NCBI GenBank assembly: GCA_017306865.1
Contig: JAFKHH010000014.1
Coordinates: forward strand, 62,001-126,000
Source of the DNA: Filimonas sp.
GTDB lineage: Bacteria; Bacteroidota; Bacteroidia; Chitinophagales; Chitinophagaceae
Length of the DNA stretch: 64,000 bases
Direction: 5' to 3'
The notes beneath the pieces were generated by a model, which had not been told where the DNA came from, did no database searches, and saw nothing but the letters and a program-made list of their open reading frames with translations. Shown here one piece after another: positions 23,073 through 32,171 of this stretch. Each line of letters opens with the position of its first letter. Positions within the stretch are counted from its first letter, which is position 1. The translations under genes and the position numbers were made by a program.

Positions 23073-24857
23073 TTATTTACCACTTTTGCCGAACGAATAT
23101 ACGACTCCTCCCAAAACATTGAAACCAAGCACCTCGTATTGGTTCCAACGCTGGTAGCGATTATTGAATAAATTGTTGAATTGTACCCATACATTTAGCT
23201 GTGGCAACACGGTAAATTCTACCCCCGCATTCATATCCATAGCCGCGGATAATTTCTGGCTTTGCAGCACTTTATTCCTGTACTGGGCACCATCCCAGAA
23301 GAAAACATCTCCCTTGATCATCAGGTCTTTCAGCAGTTGCCAGCGGAGAGAGCCGTTCACTTCCAGCGGTAGCATACCCCAAGCTTTTTCGTTTACCTGC
23401 AAGTCGCTGAATTGTGTAAGCGTAGCGCCCGCCAGCAGCGAAAATTTCTCCTGCTCTGTGTACCCGATCTCGCCATGCAGCCTGATCGCTTTCATATCCG
23501 GTTCATTCACTATTTGGAATGACTTACCGGTAATAGTGTCATTTACAAACAGTGGCTGGTTGTTGTATTTCAGGTAAGACACCTTTGCATTGTACGTAAA
23601 ATGGCTACCCGCAGAACCTTTAAAGCCTGCATAAAATTCGTTCATTTTAGTGTTCAGCAAGTCTGTCGGGTGCTGCAACCACGGGTTTATACCCGCCAGG
23701 TATTGATAAGTTGTCTTATTATAATACCCCTTCCAGCCGGCCATAAAGATGAACTTCTCATCTTTGATCTTACTTTCCAAAGTGAAGTTTGGCAGCATGT
23801 TAAACGAACTGTTATCCCATGCAGGTGTAAAGCCCGCTACTATTTTCAGGTTAGGCGTTTTGTATTGCACCGCCGGGCTTACATAAAAGAGATTATTATT
23901 AATCGTTCCACCTTTTGCCGAGTCACTTTTATAGCTCGTAATATCTGCTGTTACACCCAGGTTGAAAGCAAATATTTTCATGAACGATTTTGATAATGGT
24001 GCGTCCACTACCAGGTTGGTCTCCTTACCGTTCCTGTTATCATTAAACGCTGAGAAGTTGATAGATGGCGCATAGCTGATACCAAAACTATTTTCCTGTT
24101 TATTGCGCAAGCCCGCTTTTATGCCAAACGTGGTGAAGCGTTGTCTTATATCATCCTTATTATACTTCAGCGTATCAGGTAAAAAGCCATATTGGTATTG
24201 GCTATTGTTATCAAAGTACACTTTGCCATTTACCTCTATATTATCATTCGGGTTAAAGATCCCGATCACTTCTGCACCCGTTTTGCTATACTCCTGGAAA
24301 GGCAGTTTGCCTTTAGATGAAATGTGGTTCACGTTTGCATTGATGATCGTTTGCTTACCATCCCCAAATGAAAATCCAGCTTGTAGAAATGGTGTAGAGT
24401 AGTTACCAAAACCAGCTTTTATATAGTTGCTGTTCTCCCATGGCACAAGTGAGTCTATGCTCAACGCTACCGGTTTCAACGTAGTAGGCTCGTATGCAAA
24501 CACCAGGTTTTGAGATGGTACATTGTACTGTAATGTTGGTAAAACAGAGTCAGGCAATGGAGATGCAGCGGAGAAGTTCACCTTTGCCGCATTACGCAAA
24601 GACGGCTTGAATGATGAAGTGATCACCACTGTCTTTTGCTTCATTGTATCCGGTTCATTTTCTGCTACAGCAGGCTCAGCCTCCTTCTTTTTCACAGGAG
24701 CAGCCGTCGTCTTCTTTTTAGCAGGCGTACTTTTCTTTTGTGTCGTTTGCTTCTTCGCCTTTTTGGTAGTTCGCTTCTGCGACCAGCCCGGTGCTGTAAA
24801 GCTTATCAGTAAAAGAAATATAAGTATGCGTTTCACTTGAAATATTTTAATGTTCAT
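23073..24857 (-). CDS. Outer-membrane beta-barrel protein (TonB-receptor-like)
   Basis: 594 aa. Signal peptide 1-26 (ending GWSQ), then a basic Lys/Thr/Ala-rich linker (about 27-70) and a beta-barrel of alternating strands (YIKAGFGNYSTPFLQAGFSF, IGYTEQEKFSLLAGATLTQF), ending in an aromatic-rich C-terminal strand (GFNVLGGVVYSFGKSGK). There is no plug domain, so it is not a full TonB-dependent receptor. It lies between a 1013-aa TPR protein and an HU-CCDC81 protein, an arrangement suggesting envelope assembly or anchoring. Confidence 0.85.
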   Translation of the reverse strand: MNIKIFQVKRILIFLLLISFTAPGWSQKRTTKKAKKQTTQKKSTPAKKKTTAAPVKKKEAEPAVAENEPDTMKQKTVVITSSFKPSLRNAAKVNFSAASPLPDSVLPTLQYNVPSQNLVFAYEPTTLKPVALSIDSLVPWENSNYIKAGFGNYSTPFLQAGFSFGDGKQTIINANVNHISSKGKLPFQEYSKTGAEVIGIFNPNDNIEVNGKVYFDNNSQYQYGFLPDTLKYNKDDIRQRFTTFGIKAGLRNKQENSFGISYAPSINFSAFNDNRNGKETNLVVDAPLSKSFMKIFAFNLGVTADITSYKSDSAKGGTINNNLFYVSPAVQYKTPNLKIVAGFTPAWDNSSFNMLPNFTLESKIKDEKFIFMAGWKGYYNKTTYQYLAGINPWLQHPTDLLNTKMNEFYAGFKGSAGSHFTYNAKVSYLKYNNQPLFVNDTITGKSFQIVNEPDMKAIRLHGEIGYTEQEKFSLLAGATLTQFSDLQVNEKAWGMLPLEVNGSLRWQLLKDLMIKGDVFFWDGAQYRNKVLQSQKLSAAMDMNAGVEFTVLPQLNVWVQFNNLFNNRYQRWNQYEVLGFNVLGGVVYSFGKSGK

Positions 24858-24866
24858 TGTTTTAAC

Positions 24867-24940
24867 GTTTCAATGTTTCAGCATTTCAAAGGTTTCAAAA
24901 GTCATTACTGAAACTTTGAAACCATTGAAACAAATGAAAC
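24867..24940. repeat. Family E palindrome (GTTTCAA words)
   Basis: Left side repeats GTTTCAATGTTTCAG and TTCAAAGGTTTCAA; right side reads TGAAACTTTGAAACC and ATTGAAACAAATGAAAC. It sits between two genes of the same minus-strand operon, so it is not only a terminator. A related copy is at 33541-33604. Confidence 0.8.
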
Positions 24941-24942
24941 TA

Positions 24943-27900
24943 TTACTCTACTTTACTGTTCTTGTTTTTCTCGGCAACCACAATATCTAACTTCTGTTGC
25001 GCTTCCTGCTTCAGCTCAGGCGTTCCTGCATTCTCAACTACACTCTTCAGGGTAGCTTCAGCATTGAAGTAATCTTTTTGCTGGAAGTAAACCTCACCCA
25101 ACAGTATATAGGATTTTGTGATCCACGAGTCGTAAGAACCCGCTTTCTTAATCACATCAAAAGCAGCTTTCTCTGCTTCTTTCAGGTTGCCCTTCGCCAG
25201 TAATATTTCAGCTACGCGGAAGCGAGCCTCAGCAGCATATTCAGATTTACCCAACTGTATCACCGCCTGGTAAGCCGTAGATGCTTCATCCAACTGATTG
25301 TTTGCCTGGTAATTTTTTGCTACCACCATATTCGCCATCATCTTGTCGTCTGTAGCAATACCTTTTTGCAGCAACAGTTCCTGTGCATTGGCTACAGCAG
25401 CCTGCCATTGTCCCTGTTTATACTGGCAACGCAGTAAGCCGCGCATACTTTCCAGCTTATTATCCTGCTGTGTTGCCACAGTGCGTAACTGCACATAGTA
25501 CTTCTGCGCAGTGTCATAGTTTTTCTTTTCGAAGTAGTAAATACGTGCAGCCTGCAACACACTCTCTTCCGCATATTTATTAGGCGCCTTAGCAGCCACT
25601 GCAGAAAAATGCGGTAACGCAGCATCATAATTCTTCTTGTTGGCATACATACTACCCACTATGTAATCCGCATCTATTGTATAACGTCCCGAAGGGAATT
25701 TTGCCAGGTAATTTTGTAAGGCAGGTACAGAATGTTCCGCGTCATTGTTGTTATATGGGATCATAGCCGCAGCAAAAGTCAGCGAGTCCTCCTCATTATA
25801 ACTTACGTTCTTACCATTCTGACGCATGAACGATACAAACTCACCCGGTTTCTGTTGATTCACAAATATGTTGCGGATATAGTCAACCGCCTCATCGCTC
25901 TCTGTAGAGTTAGGATAAGATGAAACCAGTTTCTTAAAGTTGTTCAACGCCTCGTTATCATTATCCAGGTTGAAATAGGTAACACCCAGTTTCAGGTATG
26001 CCTGAGGTTGCAGCGCAACCGCTTTTTTATCGTTGATGATCTTTGTTAGCGGAGCTACGGCATCTTTAAAGTTTTCGCTCGCCATATATGTACCGGCAAT
26101 TTCCAGGTTCGCATCCGGTATAAGGGATGAAGATGGGTAGCGCTGCGCAATAGATTGCAACAGGCTCACCTTCTCACTATACTTGTTACCTGCGCCGGCT
26201 ATTATACCTTTCTGGTACAACGCATAGTCAGATGCTGCTAAATTATTGTTCAGCACAGCATCATACATCTGTTGCGCCTTTGCATATTTTTTCTGCATAA
26301 AGTAACAGTCCGCAGCACGCACATAAGCGTCTTGCTGAATGTTGGTAGAAGACGAGGAAACAGTAGTAGCAATCTCTTCAAAGTTTCTCAATGCCAGGTC
26401 ATACACATCCTGTTTCAGGTAACAGTATGCCAATACATATTTTGCATTCGTACTATTTACCTCGCCGTATGCAACCGGTTTCTCCAGGTACGCCTTCATG
26501 TAGTAAACAGCAGAATCCAGTTTATTTGTACGGTAAGCAATCTCCCCTTTCCAGAAGTTCGCAAAAGGAAGCTGGCTTGTATTGTAAGAAGCGGTGAATA
26601 TTTTATTCAGCAAAGAATCAGCTTTGATCACCTGCTGGTCATTGATCAGCTCTACTGCGCGACCGTATAACAACTTTGGATAAACCTGCTTTACAGACTC
26701 GCGCTGCAAGCCCACATTTTCGGCCAGCGCCAGACCTTCTTTATAGTTATTCGTATTAGCCAATACACGCACCAATAATTCTTTCGCCTCCGTATTGTAA
26801 GACGATTTTGGATACGTTGCTACAAAGTCCTGCAATTCCGTTAATGCCACATCTGTATATCCCAGCTCATACGACAGCTTACCGTAGTGAAATTTGGATA
26901 TTTCTTTCTGCACACCATTGCTGCTGTTCAGCGCGCAGAACAGGAATGCATTTCTTGCACTAGGTTTTTGATTCGTCTTCAGGTAAGCATCCGCCAGCAG
27001 GTACATACTGTTCTGTGCCAGCGAGTCTTCCTTTCCACCCAGTTGCTTAAACCCACTGATCGCTTTTGTCCATTGCTTCGCCTCGTAGTAGCAGTAAGAA
27101 AGTTCATACAGGTCCTCCCTGCGTACTTTCTCCATATGAGACACATATTGCTCCAGGAAAGGATATGCCTTGGCATATTCCTTCTTTTCGAAGTAAGCGT
27201 GCCCCACCAGTTGTTGCAGTTGCAGCTCATAGTATTGGCTACCCTTCTTCAAAGCAGCTTCGCCCGTTTCTATTGCTTTATCACGCTCCCCGTTGAAGTA
27301 ATAGATCTCCGCCTGGTAGTAAGGTACTATGCCCTGGTACTGCGGCTGGTTCTCCACCACTTTAAATGCGGTTAACGCCTCTTTATAATTTTTTTCGTAA
27401 AAAGTAATGAAACCGTAGTAGTAGTTCGCGTCTATATAGTTCGGATCACCATTGATCTGGCGCACGGCATTGAACAACGGTTTTGCCTCCGCAAACTTCT
27501 GCATGGTAAAATAACCATACCCTTCATGAAACTTCATCTCTGCCAGTTGCCTGTTGCTCAGGTTATCCGTTCCTGCCTTTTCATAAAATTCATTGGCAGA
27601 AGCAAAGTCCTGTTTGCGGTAGTAATACTCCCCCAGGAAATAGCTCAGCATCTGTATGCGTGGCGCATAGTGTTCTAGGGCAATGAACTCCTTTGCAGCT
27701 TTCTCGGCTGTAGGGTCGTTTACCTGCAAACCGCATACAATGGAATAATATTTCGACTCTACCTGTATGGTAACAGGAATGCCGCTTTTGGCGGTCTGGC
27801 CACCATTGTACAACATTTTGAACAACGGATATGCAAGGCTGAATTGCTCTTTCTGATAAAGCTCTTTGGCTTTTTTGAAATCTGCGTCAGGATCATCATT

Positions 27901-27984
27901 TGCCTTAGTGGCCTGCGCTATTGCATATTGCGACGTGAACAACATGCTAACGGCAAGTCCGTACGAAATGAGTGTTCTATTCAT
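24943..27984 (-). CDS. Large exported TPR protein
   Basis: 1013 aa with a signal peptide (1-23, ending AIA) and TPR helical pairs along the whole length (GYGYFTMQKFAEAKPLF, NYYYGFITFYEKNYKEALTA, FWKGEIAYRTNKLDSAVYYM, RFRVAEILLAKGNLKEAEKA, ILLGEVYFQQKDYFNAEATL). Probably periplasmic, perhaps a YbgF-like scaffold. First gene of the three-gene operon with the outer-membrane barrel and HU-CCDC81 genes. The start MNRTLISYGLAVSMLF is supported by the signal peptide. Confidence 0.9.
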   Translation of the reverse strand: MNRTLISYGLAVSMLFTSQYAIAQATKANDDPDADFKKAKELYQKEQFSLAYPLFKMLYNGGQTAKSGIPVTIQVESKYYSIVCGLQVNDPTAEKAAKEFIALEHYAPRIQMLSYFLGEYYYRKQDFASANEFYEKAGTDNLSNRQLAEMKFHEGYGYFTMQKFAEAKPLFNAVRQINGDPNYIDANYYYGFITFYEKNYKEALTAFKVVENQPQYQGIVPYYQAEIYYFNGERDKAIETGEAALKKGSQYYELQLQQLVGHAYFEKKEYAKAYPFLEQYVSHMEKVRREDLYELSYCYYEAKQWTKAISGFKQLGGKEDSLAQNSMYLLADAYLKTNQKPSARNAFLFCALNSSNGVQKEISKFHYGKLSYELGYTDVALTELQDFVATYPKSSYNTEAKELLVRVLANTNNYKEGLALAENVGLQRESVKQVYPKLLYGRAVELINDQQVIKADSLLNKIFTASYNTSQLPFANFWKGEIAYRTNKLDSAVYYMKAYLEKPVAYGEVNSTNAKYVLAYCYLKQDVYDLALRNFEEIATTVSSSSTNIQQDAYVRAADCYFMQKKYAKAQQMYDAVLNNNLAASDYALYQKGIIAGAGNKYSEKVSLLQSIAQRYPSSSLIPDANLEIAGTYMASENFKDAVAPLTKIINDKKAVALQPQAYLKLGVTYFNLDNDNEALNNFKKLVSSYPNSTESDEAVDYIRNIFVNQQKPGEFVSFMRQNGKNVSYNEEDSLTFAAAMIPYNNNDAEHSVPALQNYLAKFPSGRYTIDADYIVGSMYANKKNYDAALPHFSAVAAKAPNKYAEESVLQAARIYYFEKKNYDTAQKYYVQLRTVATQQDNKLESMRGLLRCQYKQGQWQAAVANAQELLLQKGIATDDKMMANMVVAKNYQANNQLDEASTAYQAVIQLGKSEYAAEARFRVAEILLAKGNLKEAEKAAFDVIKKAGSYDSWITKSYILLGEVYFQQKDYFNAEATLKSVVENAGTPELKQEAQQKLDIVVAEKNKNSKVE

Positions 27985-28093
27985 ATAGAAGGTGGAACGA
28001 ATTTTTTAATAAAATATTTTGCCACTGCCAATAAAAATGCGAAATCGCCTAAAGATAAATTGAATAAAAGGGTGAACAAAGATTATTCCACCG

Positions 28094-28125
28094 TTGTGGA
28101 TAAACATTCAGAAACACTATTTTTG
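28094..28125 (+). promoter_or_regulatory. Putative DoxX gene promoter
   Basis: TTG at 28094-28096 (-33) and TATTTTTG at 28118-28125 (-7, full TAnnTTTG match) with 21 bases between, ending 15 bases before the ATG at 28141. Confidence 0.65.
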
Positions 28126-28140
28126 TACAAATCCCATTTC

Positions 28141-28551
28141 ATGAAAAGATTTAATTCCACACATTACAGCGAAGGTGTTTTCAACATCGCCATGTTACTT
28201 TTACGCATTACTTTCGGAGGTCTCCTTTTGGTTAACCATGGAATGGCGAAGCTCATGCACTTTGCAGAACTACAGGACAAGTTTTATAGCTTCATGGGCA
28301 TAGGTTCGAGGTTCTCTCTCATCCTGGCCATCTTTGCAGAAGTCTTCTGTAGCCTGTTTATTATACTTGGCCTCTTCACGCGCCTCGCGCTAATACCAGT
28401 GATCATTGTAATGCTTGTTGCTATCTTCAGCGTACATGCAGGACAGGGTTTTGACAAAGCTGAAATGGCTGTGGTATATGGCAGCGCATTCGTTGCATTA
28501 TTGTGCTGCGGACCGGGCAAGATCAGTGTGGATGGAATGATCAATAGATAA
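28141..28551 (+). CDS. DoxX family membrane protein
   Basis: 136 aa from the ATG at 28141; the longer in-frame extension overlaps the promoter and the divergent TPR gene. Four membrane helices with DoxX signatures: LLLRITFGGLLLVNHGMAKL, LILAIFAEVFCSLFIILGLF, ALIPVIIVMLVAIFSVHAGQ and EMAVVYGSAFVALLCCGPG. Related proteins (DoxX/SURF4) have been linked to terminal oxidase or sulfur-oxidation complexes; no such partner is adjacent here. Confidence 0.9.
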   Translation: MKRFNSTHYSEGVFNIAMLLLRITFGGLLLVNHGMAKLMHFAELQDKFYSFMGIGSRFSLILAIFAEVFCSLFIILGLFTRLALIPVIIVMLVAIFSVHAGQGFDKAEMAVVYGSAFVALLCCGPGKISVDGMINR

Positions 28552-28581
28552 CTTTATTTTAACAAATAGATAGATGAACAC

Positions 28582-28705
28582 ATTGTTGAATGGCTAAATT
28601 GTTAGATTGTTATTGTCCAGGCAGTAGTAGTACTATCATCGTCCCTTGCGTCGCACACTTGTACTACATCCCCCTGCTCAATCCAACAATTTAACCATTG
28701 CAATG
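28582..28705. repeat. Family D palindrome with family I word in the loop
   Basis: Outer arms TTGTTGAATGG, TAAATTGTT and GATTG pair with CAATCCAACAATTTAACCAT. The loop has GTAGTAGTAC and GTACTAC flanking GTCCCTTGCGTCGCACACTT, the family I word also seen near 7441 and 31870. Confidence 0.75.
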
Positions 28706-28739
28706 AAACAATGCAACTAGTAAACAATTGAAACGATCA

Positions 28740-29153
28740 ATGTACGAATCAACTACACAGGTAAGGGTCAGGTATGCTGAGACAGATCAGATGAATGTGG
28801 TTTACTACGGAAACTATGCCCAGTATTTTGAAGTGGGCCGTGTTGAGTGCATTCGCCAGCTTGGCTACACTTACAAAGACATGGAAGCTTCCGGCGTAAT
28901 TATGCCTGTAGTAGAGTTCCAGATCAAGTACCTGCGCTCCGCTACGTATGATGATCTGCTAACTGTAAAAAGTACGATCCGCGAATTACCTACCGACCAC
29001 CGCATCGAGTTTCATCAGGAGGTATATAACGAACAAAATAAATTATTGACATCAGGCAAGGTGCTGCTATACTTTCTTGACTCCAATACGAAGAAGCGTA
29101 CGAATATGCCGGAGGAATTGAGGAAAAGATTGGAGCCGTATTTCAATGGTTAA
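28740..29153 (+). CDS. YbgC/4HBT-type acyl-CoA thioesterase
   Basis: 137 aa from the ATG at 28740 (an in-frame TTG at 28728 precedes it). Hot-dog fold thioesterase signatures: VRVRYAETDQMNVVYYGNYA (catalytic Asp in the ETDQ/YGNY motif of the YbgC family), QYFEVGRVECIRQLGY and a C-terminal strand (KVLLYFLDSNTKKRTNMP). Hydrolyses acyl-CoA thioesters in the cytoplasm; chain preference unknown. Stands alone, flanked by repeat-rich DNA. Confidence 0.93.
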   Translation: MYESTTQVRVRYAETDQMNVVYYGNYAQYFEVGRVECIRQLGYTYKDMEASGVIMPVVEFQIKYLRSATYDDLLTVKSTIRELPTDHRIEFHQEVYNEQNKLLTSGKVLLYFLDSNTKKRTNMPEELRKRLEPYFNG

Positions 29154-29204
29154 ATTGTTGCATGGCTGCATAGTTATATGCGGAGAAGATCGAAGCGAGA
29201 TTTA

Positions 29205-29360
29205 TTAAACACATAGGCGTAGCCTACCTGCCCGATATACTTGTTTCGAAATTGCAAATAGATTCATGAGCAAGAGGTGTTGGCTGTTTTACAAATAGCA
29301 TAATCGTTTCTCCCAAGGGGCACAATAGCGCACATAGAGGGAAATGCTACGCATTTTTTT
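29205..29360 (+). repeat. First copy of a 156-base direct repeat
   Basis: Begins TTAAACACATAGG and ends in GCATTTTTT. It shares GTTGGCTGTTTTACAAATAG and CATAATCGTTTCTCCCAAGG with the second copy, at same-length register. It contains the small hairpin AAATGC/GCATTT. No open frame here is convincing. Confidence 0.85.
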
Positions 29361-29367
29361 TAAACTC

Positions 29368-29395
29368 TTACTAGCGCAAGCCTCCCGGCCTGTGC
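29368..29395 (+). repeat. Family H half-copy (AGCGCAAGCCTCCCGGCCTG)
   Basis: One arm of the GC-rich family H word, later found complete as an inverted pair at 29845-29974 and as a half-copy near 31584. Confidence 0.7.
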
Positions 29396-29466
29396 TGATT
29401 TATTACTAAACCATACAGTAAAACAATTTATAAAAGCAAAACGTAGTTGGTAGTAACAGCATTTTT

Positions 29467-29622
29467 TTAAACACATAGGTGTAGCCTACCTGCTCGATAT
29501 GCTTGTTTCAAGATTGCAAAGAGAACTATGGGCAAGAGGTGTTGGCTGTTTTACAAATAGCATAATCGTTTCTCCCAAGGGACACAATGGAACACATAGA
29601 GGGAAATGCTGCGCATTTCTTT
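29467..29622 (+). repeat. Second copy of the 156-base direct repeat
   Basis: Diverged copy of 29205-29360, offset by 262 bases. It runs straight into a string of short hairpins. Confidence 0.85.
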
Positions 29623-29649
29623 CTAGCGTAGGCCAACTGCTCGAAAGAT

Positions 29650-29835
29650 TGAAAAGTCCCAGCGGGACTAAAGATTGGTAGTTCAATTAAATCCCTAAAC
29701 GTTTAAGCTCCGGAGGAGCGACAGATTAAAATCGTCTTGCTGATTAATCATTCTGTCGCCGCGCTGCGGCTCTGGCTAATGTGGAATATATTTTTCTACC
29801 ATTCTATCGAGCCTTCGGCTCTTTATCATAATAAA
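29650..29835. repeat. String of short GC hairpins in AT-rich DNA
   Basis: AGTCCCAGCGGGACT, GCTCCGGAGGAGC, GCCGCGCTGCGGC and GAGCCTTCGGCTC follow one another at about 40-60-base spacing, each with a 2-3-base loop. The DNA between is AT-rich and non-coding. REP-like. Confidence 0.75.
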
Positions 29836-29844
29836 TACATGCCT

Positions 29845-29974
29845 TACTAGCGCAGGCATCCCGGCCTGTGCTACACTATTACTAAACTATAAAGCAAAAG
29901 TGCATTACAAAAAGTTATGTGCAGTCGAATACAAAAAGTAGTAACAACAAGGCACAGGCCGGGAGGCCTGCGCC
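29845..29974. repeat. Family H inverted repeat
   Basis: Arms near 29847-29873 and 29946-29974 pair GCGCAGGCATCCCGGCCTGT with GCACAGGCCGGGAGGCCTGC. It ends about 50 bases from the PBP4-type gene stop. The whole stretch 29154-30022 has no supportable gene. Confidence 0.8.
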
Positions 29975-30022
29975 AGTAAGTTATTTCTTCGTGTTCCTTT
30001 GTGTCTTCGCGTCTCCGTGGCC

Positions 30023-31429
30023 CTACTTCAGCTCATCCAGCACCTTATACATCTTCTGCACTACGCTCGAAGCACTGCCATCAAAGTTGTTGATGATGAT
30101 TGCAAATGTATATCCCACACCTGTTTTAGAAGTATGATAGCCCGCAAACGCTTTAGAACCACCTATTGTTCCGCTTTTCATTTTCATTCCATTGTAAAGT
30201 GGTAAGCCATTATAAAACGCATTGTACCACGGCTTATCTTTTGCATACTGCAATACGGTTACCATTCCTTCTGTAGTTACACGGTTCTGAGGAGAAAGAC
30301 CGCTGCCATCCATCATTTTAAATGCGGACTTTTCTACACCGCGTTCACTCCAAAACTGGCGCACCAATGCTACACCATCTTCTGTAGAACCTGTTTTTCC
30401 TTTTTGAGCAGCCATTGTTTTCATCAGTGCTTCCCCGTACAGGTTAATACTCTTCTGCAAAAACCAATATACTACACTGTCCAGTGTAGGTGAATAAATT
30501 GTATCCAGTACACCCGTGTAAGCAGCAGCTCCTTTTTTACCCATGGCAGATAATGTCTGCACATTACCACTGACTGTGATGGATTGCTTTTCTAACGCCT
30601 GTTGCAACTCTGCCGCTACCTGGAAGGCAGGATTGGGCATGGCGCCGGAAATAGTAAAAGAGCTTTCTCCTGCCGGCACAGTTCCTTCTACAAAGCCGGA
30701 GCCGGAGTATGGTGGTAAATAGATATACGCATTGTCACCGCTACCCGGCTTACCTGTTTTCAATTTGTTTTGCAACACAGCAGCCTGCAATGTTGGTGTT
30801 GTAGATATGATCTCTACATTATCACCTTCCTTAGCGCCGGGCTTTAGTTTCAGATCATATTGGTTTTCGTTCCAGTTCAGCGCCCATGCACCTGCGCCGT
30901 AGTAGTTGCCAATATCATCCCAGATCCAGCCACCGGGTGTGGACTGAAAGCTAAACTTTGAATCATCTATAATAATATTTCCATTGATGGACTGAATACC
31001 TTTTTGCTGCAACGCAGTTGTAATACGCTTTAGTATTACATCTCTTTTGGTAGAGGGATAACGCCAGCTTCCGAACGTAGGATCACATTGCCCTACGAGA
31101 TACACGTTGCCATTCAACACTCCGTTGTCAATTTTTCCATCATAGCCAAGTATGGTAGCGTATCTGAATTTTTCTCCCAGCATATCAAATGCAGCAGTAC
31201 TGGTAATTACTTTCTGCGTACTTGCAGGCGCCAATCCTATACCGCCGTTTAAGTTATATACCACTTCGCCTGTTGCGCTGTTTACAATGTACAGCCCGAC
31301 AATCGCATGTTTTATTTGCGGATCGCTCAACAAGGCTTTGGCAGCAGCGTCTACTTTTTGTGATACATTATTTTGTGCATTGGCACACAAAGCCATGAGG
31401 CTGGAAAGCAATAGCAGTAGATATTTCAT
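30023..31429 (-). CDS. dacB: D-Ala-D-Ala carboxypeptidase/endopeptidase (PBP4, peptidase family S13)
   Basis: 468 aa from the ATG whose complement ends at 31429 (MKYLLLLLSSLMALCANAQ, a clear signal peptide). The 32 residues before it are encoded by intergenic repeat DNA. S13 motifs: APASTQKVI (Ser70-x-x-Lys73), QKSINLYGEAL (the S-x-N element) and GMKMKSGTIGG (the K-x-G triad), plus the large family insert between them. Cuts D-Ala peptides in peptidoglycan; periplasmic. Monocistronic, flanked by repeats. Confidence 0.95.
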   Translation of the reverse strand: MKYLLLLLSSLMALCANAQNNVSQKVDAAAKALLSDPQIKHAIVGLYIVNSATGEVVYNLNGGIGLAPASTQKVITSTAAFDMLGEKFRYATILGYDGKIDNGVLNGNVYLVGQCDPTFGSWRYPSTKRDVILKRITTALQQKGIQSINGNIIIDDSKFSFQSTPGGWIWDDIGNYYGAGAWALNWNENQYDLKLKPGAKEGDNVEIISTTPTLQAAVLQNKLKTGKPGSGDNAYIYLPPYSGSGFVEGTVPAGESSFTISGAMPNPAFQVAAELQQALEKQSITVSGNVQTLSAMGKKGAAAYTGVLDTIYSPTLDSVVYWFLQKSINLYGEALMKTMAAQKGKTGSTEDGVALVRQFWSERGVEKSAFKMMDGSGLSPQNRVTTEGMVTVLQYAKDKPWYNAFYNGLPLYNGMKMKSGTIGGSKAFAGYHTSKTGVGYTFAIIINNFDGSASSVVQKMYKVLDELK

Positions 31430-32171
31430 GTGGGCAAACATAGGGATAATTGTTATATGGTTGGAAGGATAAATTGTTGCATTGTTAAATGGTTTAATTG
31501 TCATTAAAGCAAGCTTCCGGACCACTCTAATTTTCTAAACCGGACAGGTCTTAAAAGCCGGACAGGTCTTTAAGACCTGTCACTGGCGCAAGCCTCCCGG
31601 CATGTACCGTATTTCCACTACACTACAAAAGAAAAATGTACTGCAAATGCAAGAGTCATTGTGCGCAAACACTAGTAACAGGTTAACCACAAGGCACACA
31701 AAGGACACAAAGGGCACAAGGGCTTCCCTTTGTGTCCTTTGTGAAATAGCCTTGCGCTTTTTGTGGTTAGCGTCTTAACTTAATTATATTGCCCTCCGAG
31801 ACTTTTGAATATTTCGGACACCTATGGCCGCGAGGCCGCACCAGCAAGACTAACAAAAGTACGATAGAGGATCAACTGCTGAAGTGTGCGACGCAAGGGA
31901 CGATGATAGTAGCATTGCTGCTGGTTACATAATTCAATCCATCCAGGGTTAGAGGTTATTGCTATTGAATTCCTCCGAAATGCTTAATACGAATCAGTAA
32001 ATTCTGGGCATTAAAACAATATAATGTCGGATAAAACCCGTTATGTAAAACAAACCATTTCACAACGCTGGAAGGATTTAATCAAGCAATTAAACCATTT
32101 AACAATCCAACAATTTAACTCCTCAAAATTCCTTGTTCCTTGTTCGTTATTCATCCCTACCTTGCATTATC
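31430..32171. other. Gene-free stretch packed with repeat words
   Basis: From left to right: family D words (31440-31500), the family G palindrome GACAGGTCTTTAAGACCTGT at 31561-31581, a family H half-copy (about 31584-31605), a family C palindrome at 31682-31770, a family J half-copy near 31773-31790, the family I word in inverted orientation (about 31868-31910), and family D words again (32080-32125). No gene is supported. Confidence 0.75.
31682..31770. repeat. Family C palindrome
   Basis: Begins GTTAACCACAAGGCACACAA and ends GCGCTTTTTGTGGTTAGC; the inner part pairs AAAGGACACAAAGGG with CCCTTTGTGTCCTTT almost perfectly. Confidence 0.85.

Noticed and set aside
29205-29622. CRISPR-like pair of repeats
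   Set aside because: Only two long diverged copies, no short repeats of constant spacing, and no cas gene in the window.
29499-29681. Short open frame inside the second 156-base repeat
   Set aside because: Present because the repeat lacks stops in that frame; no start context and no homologous frame in the first copy.
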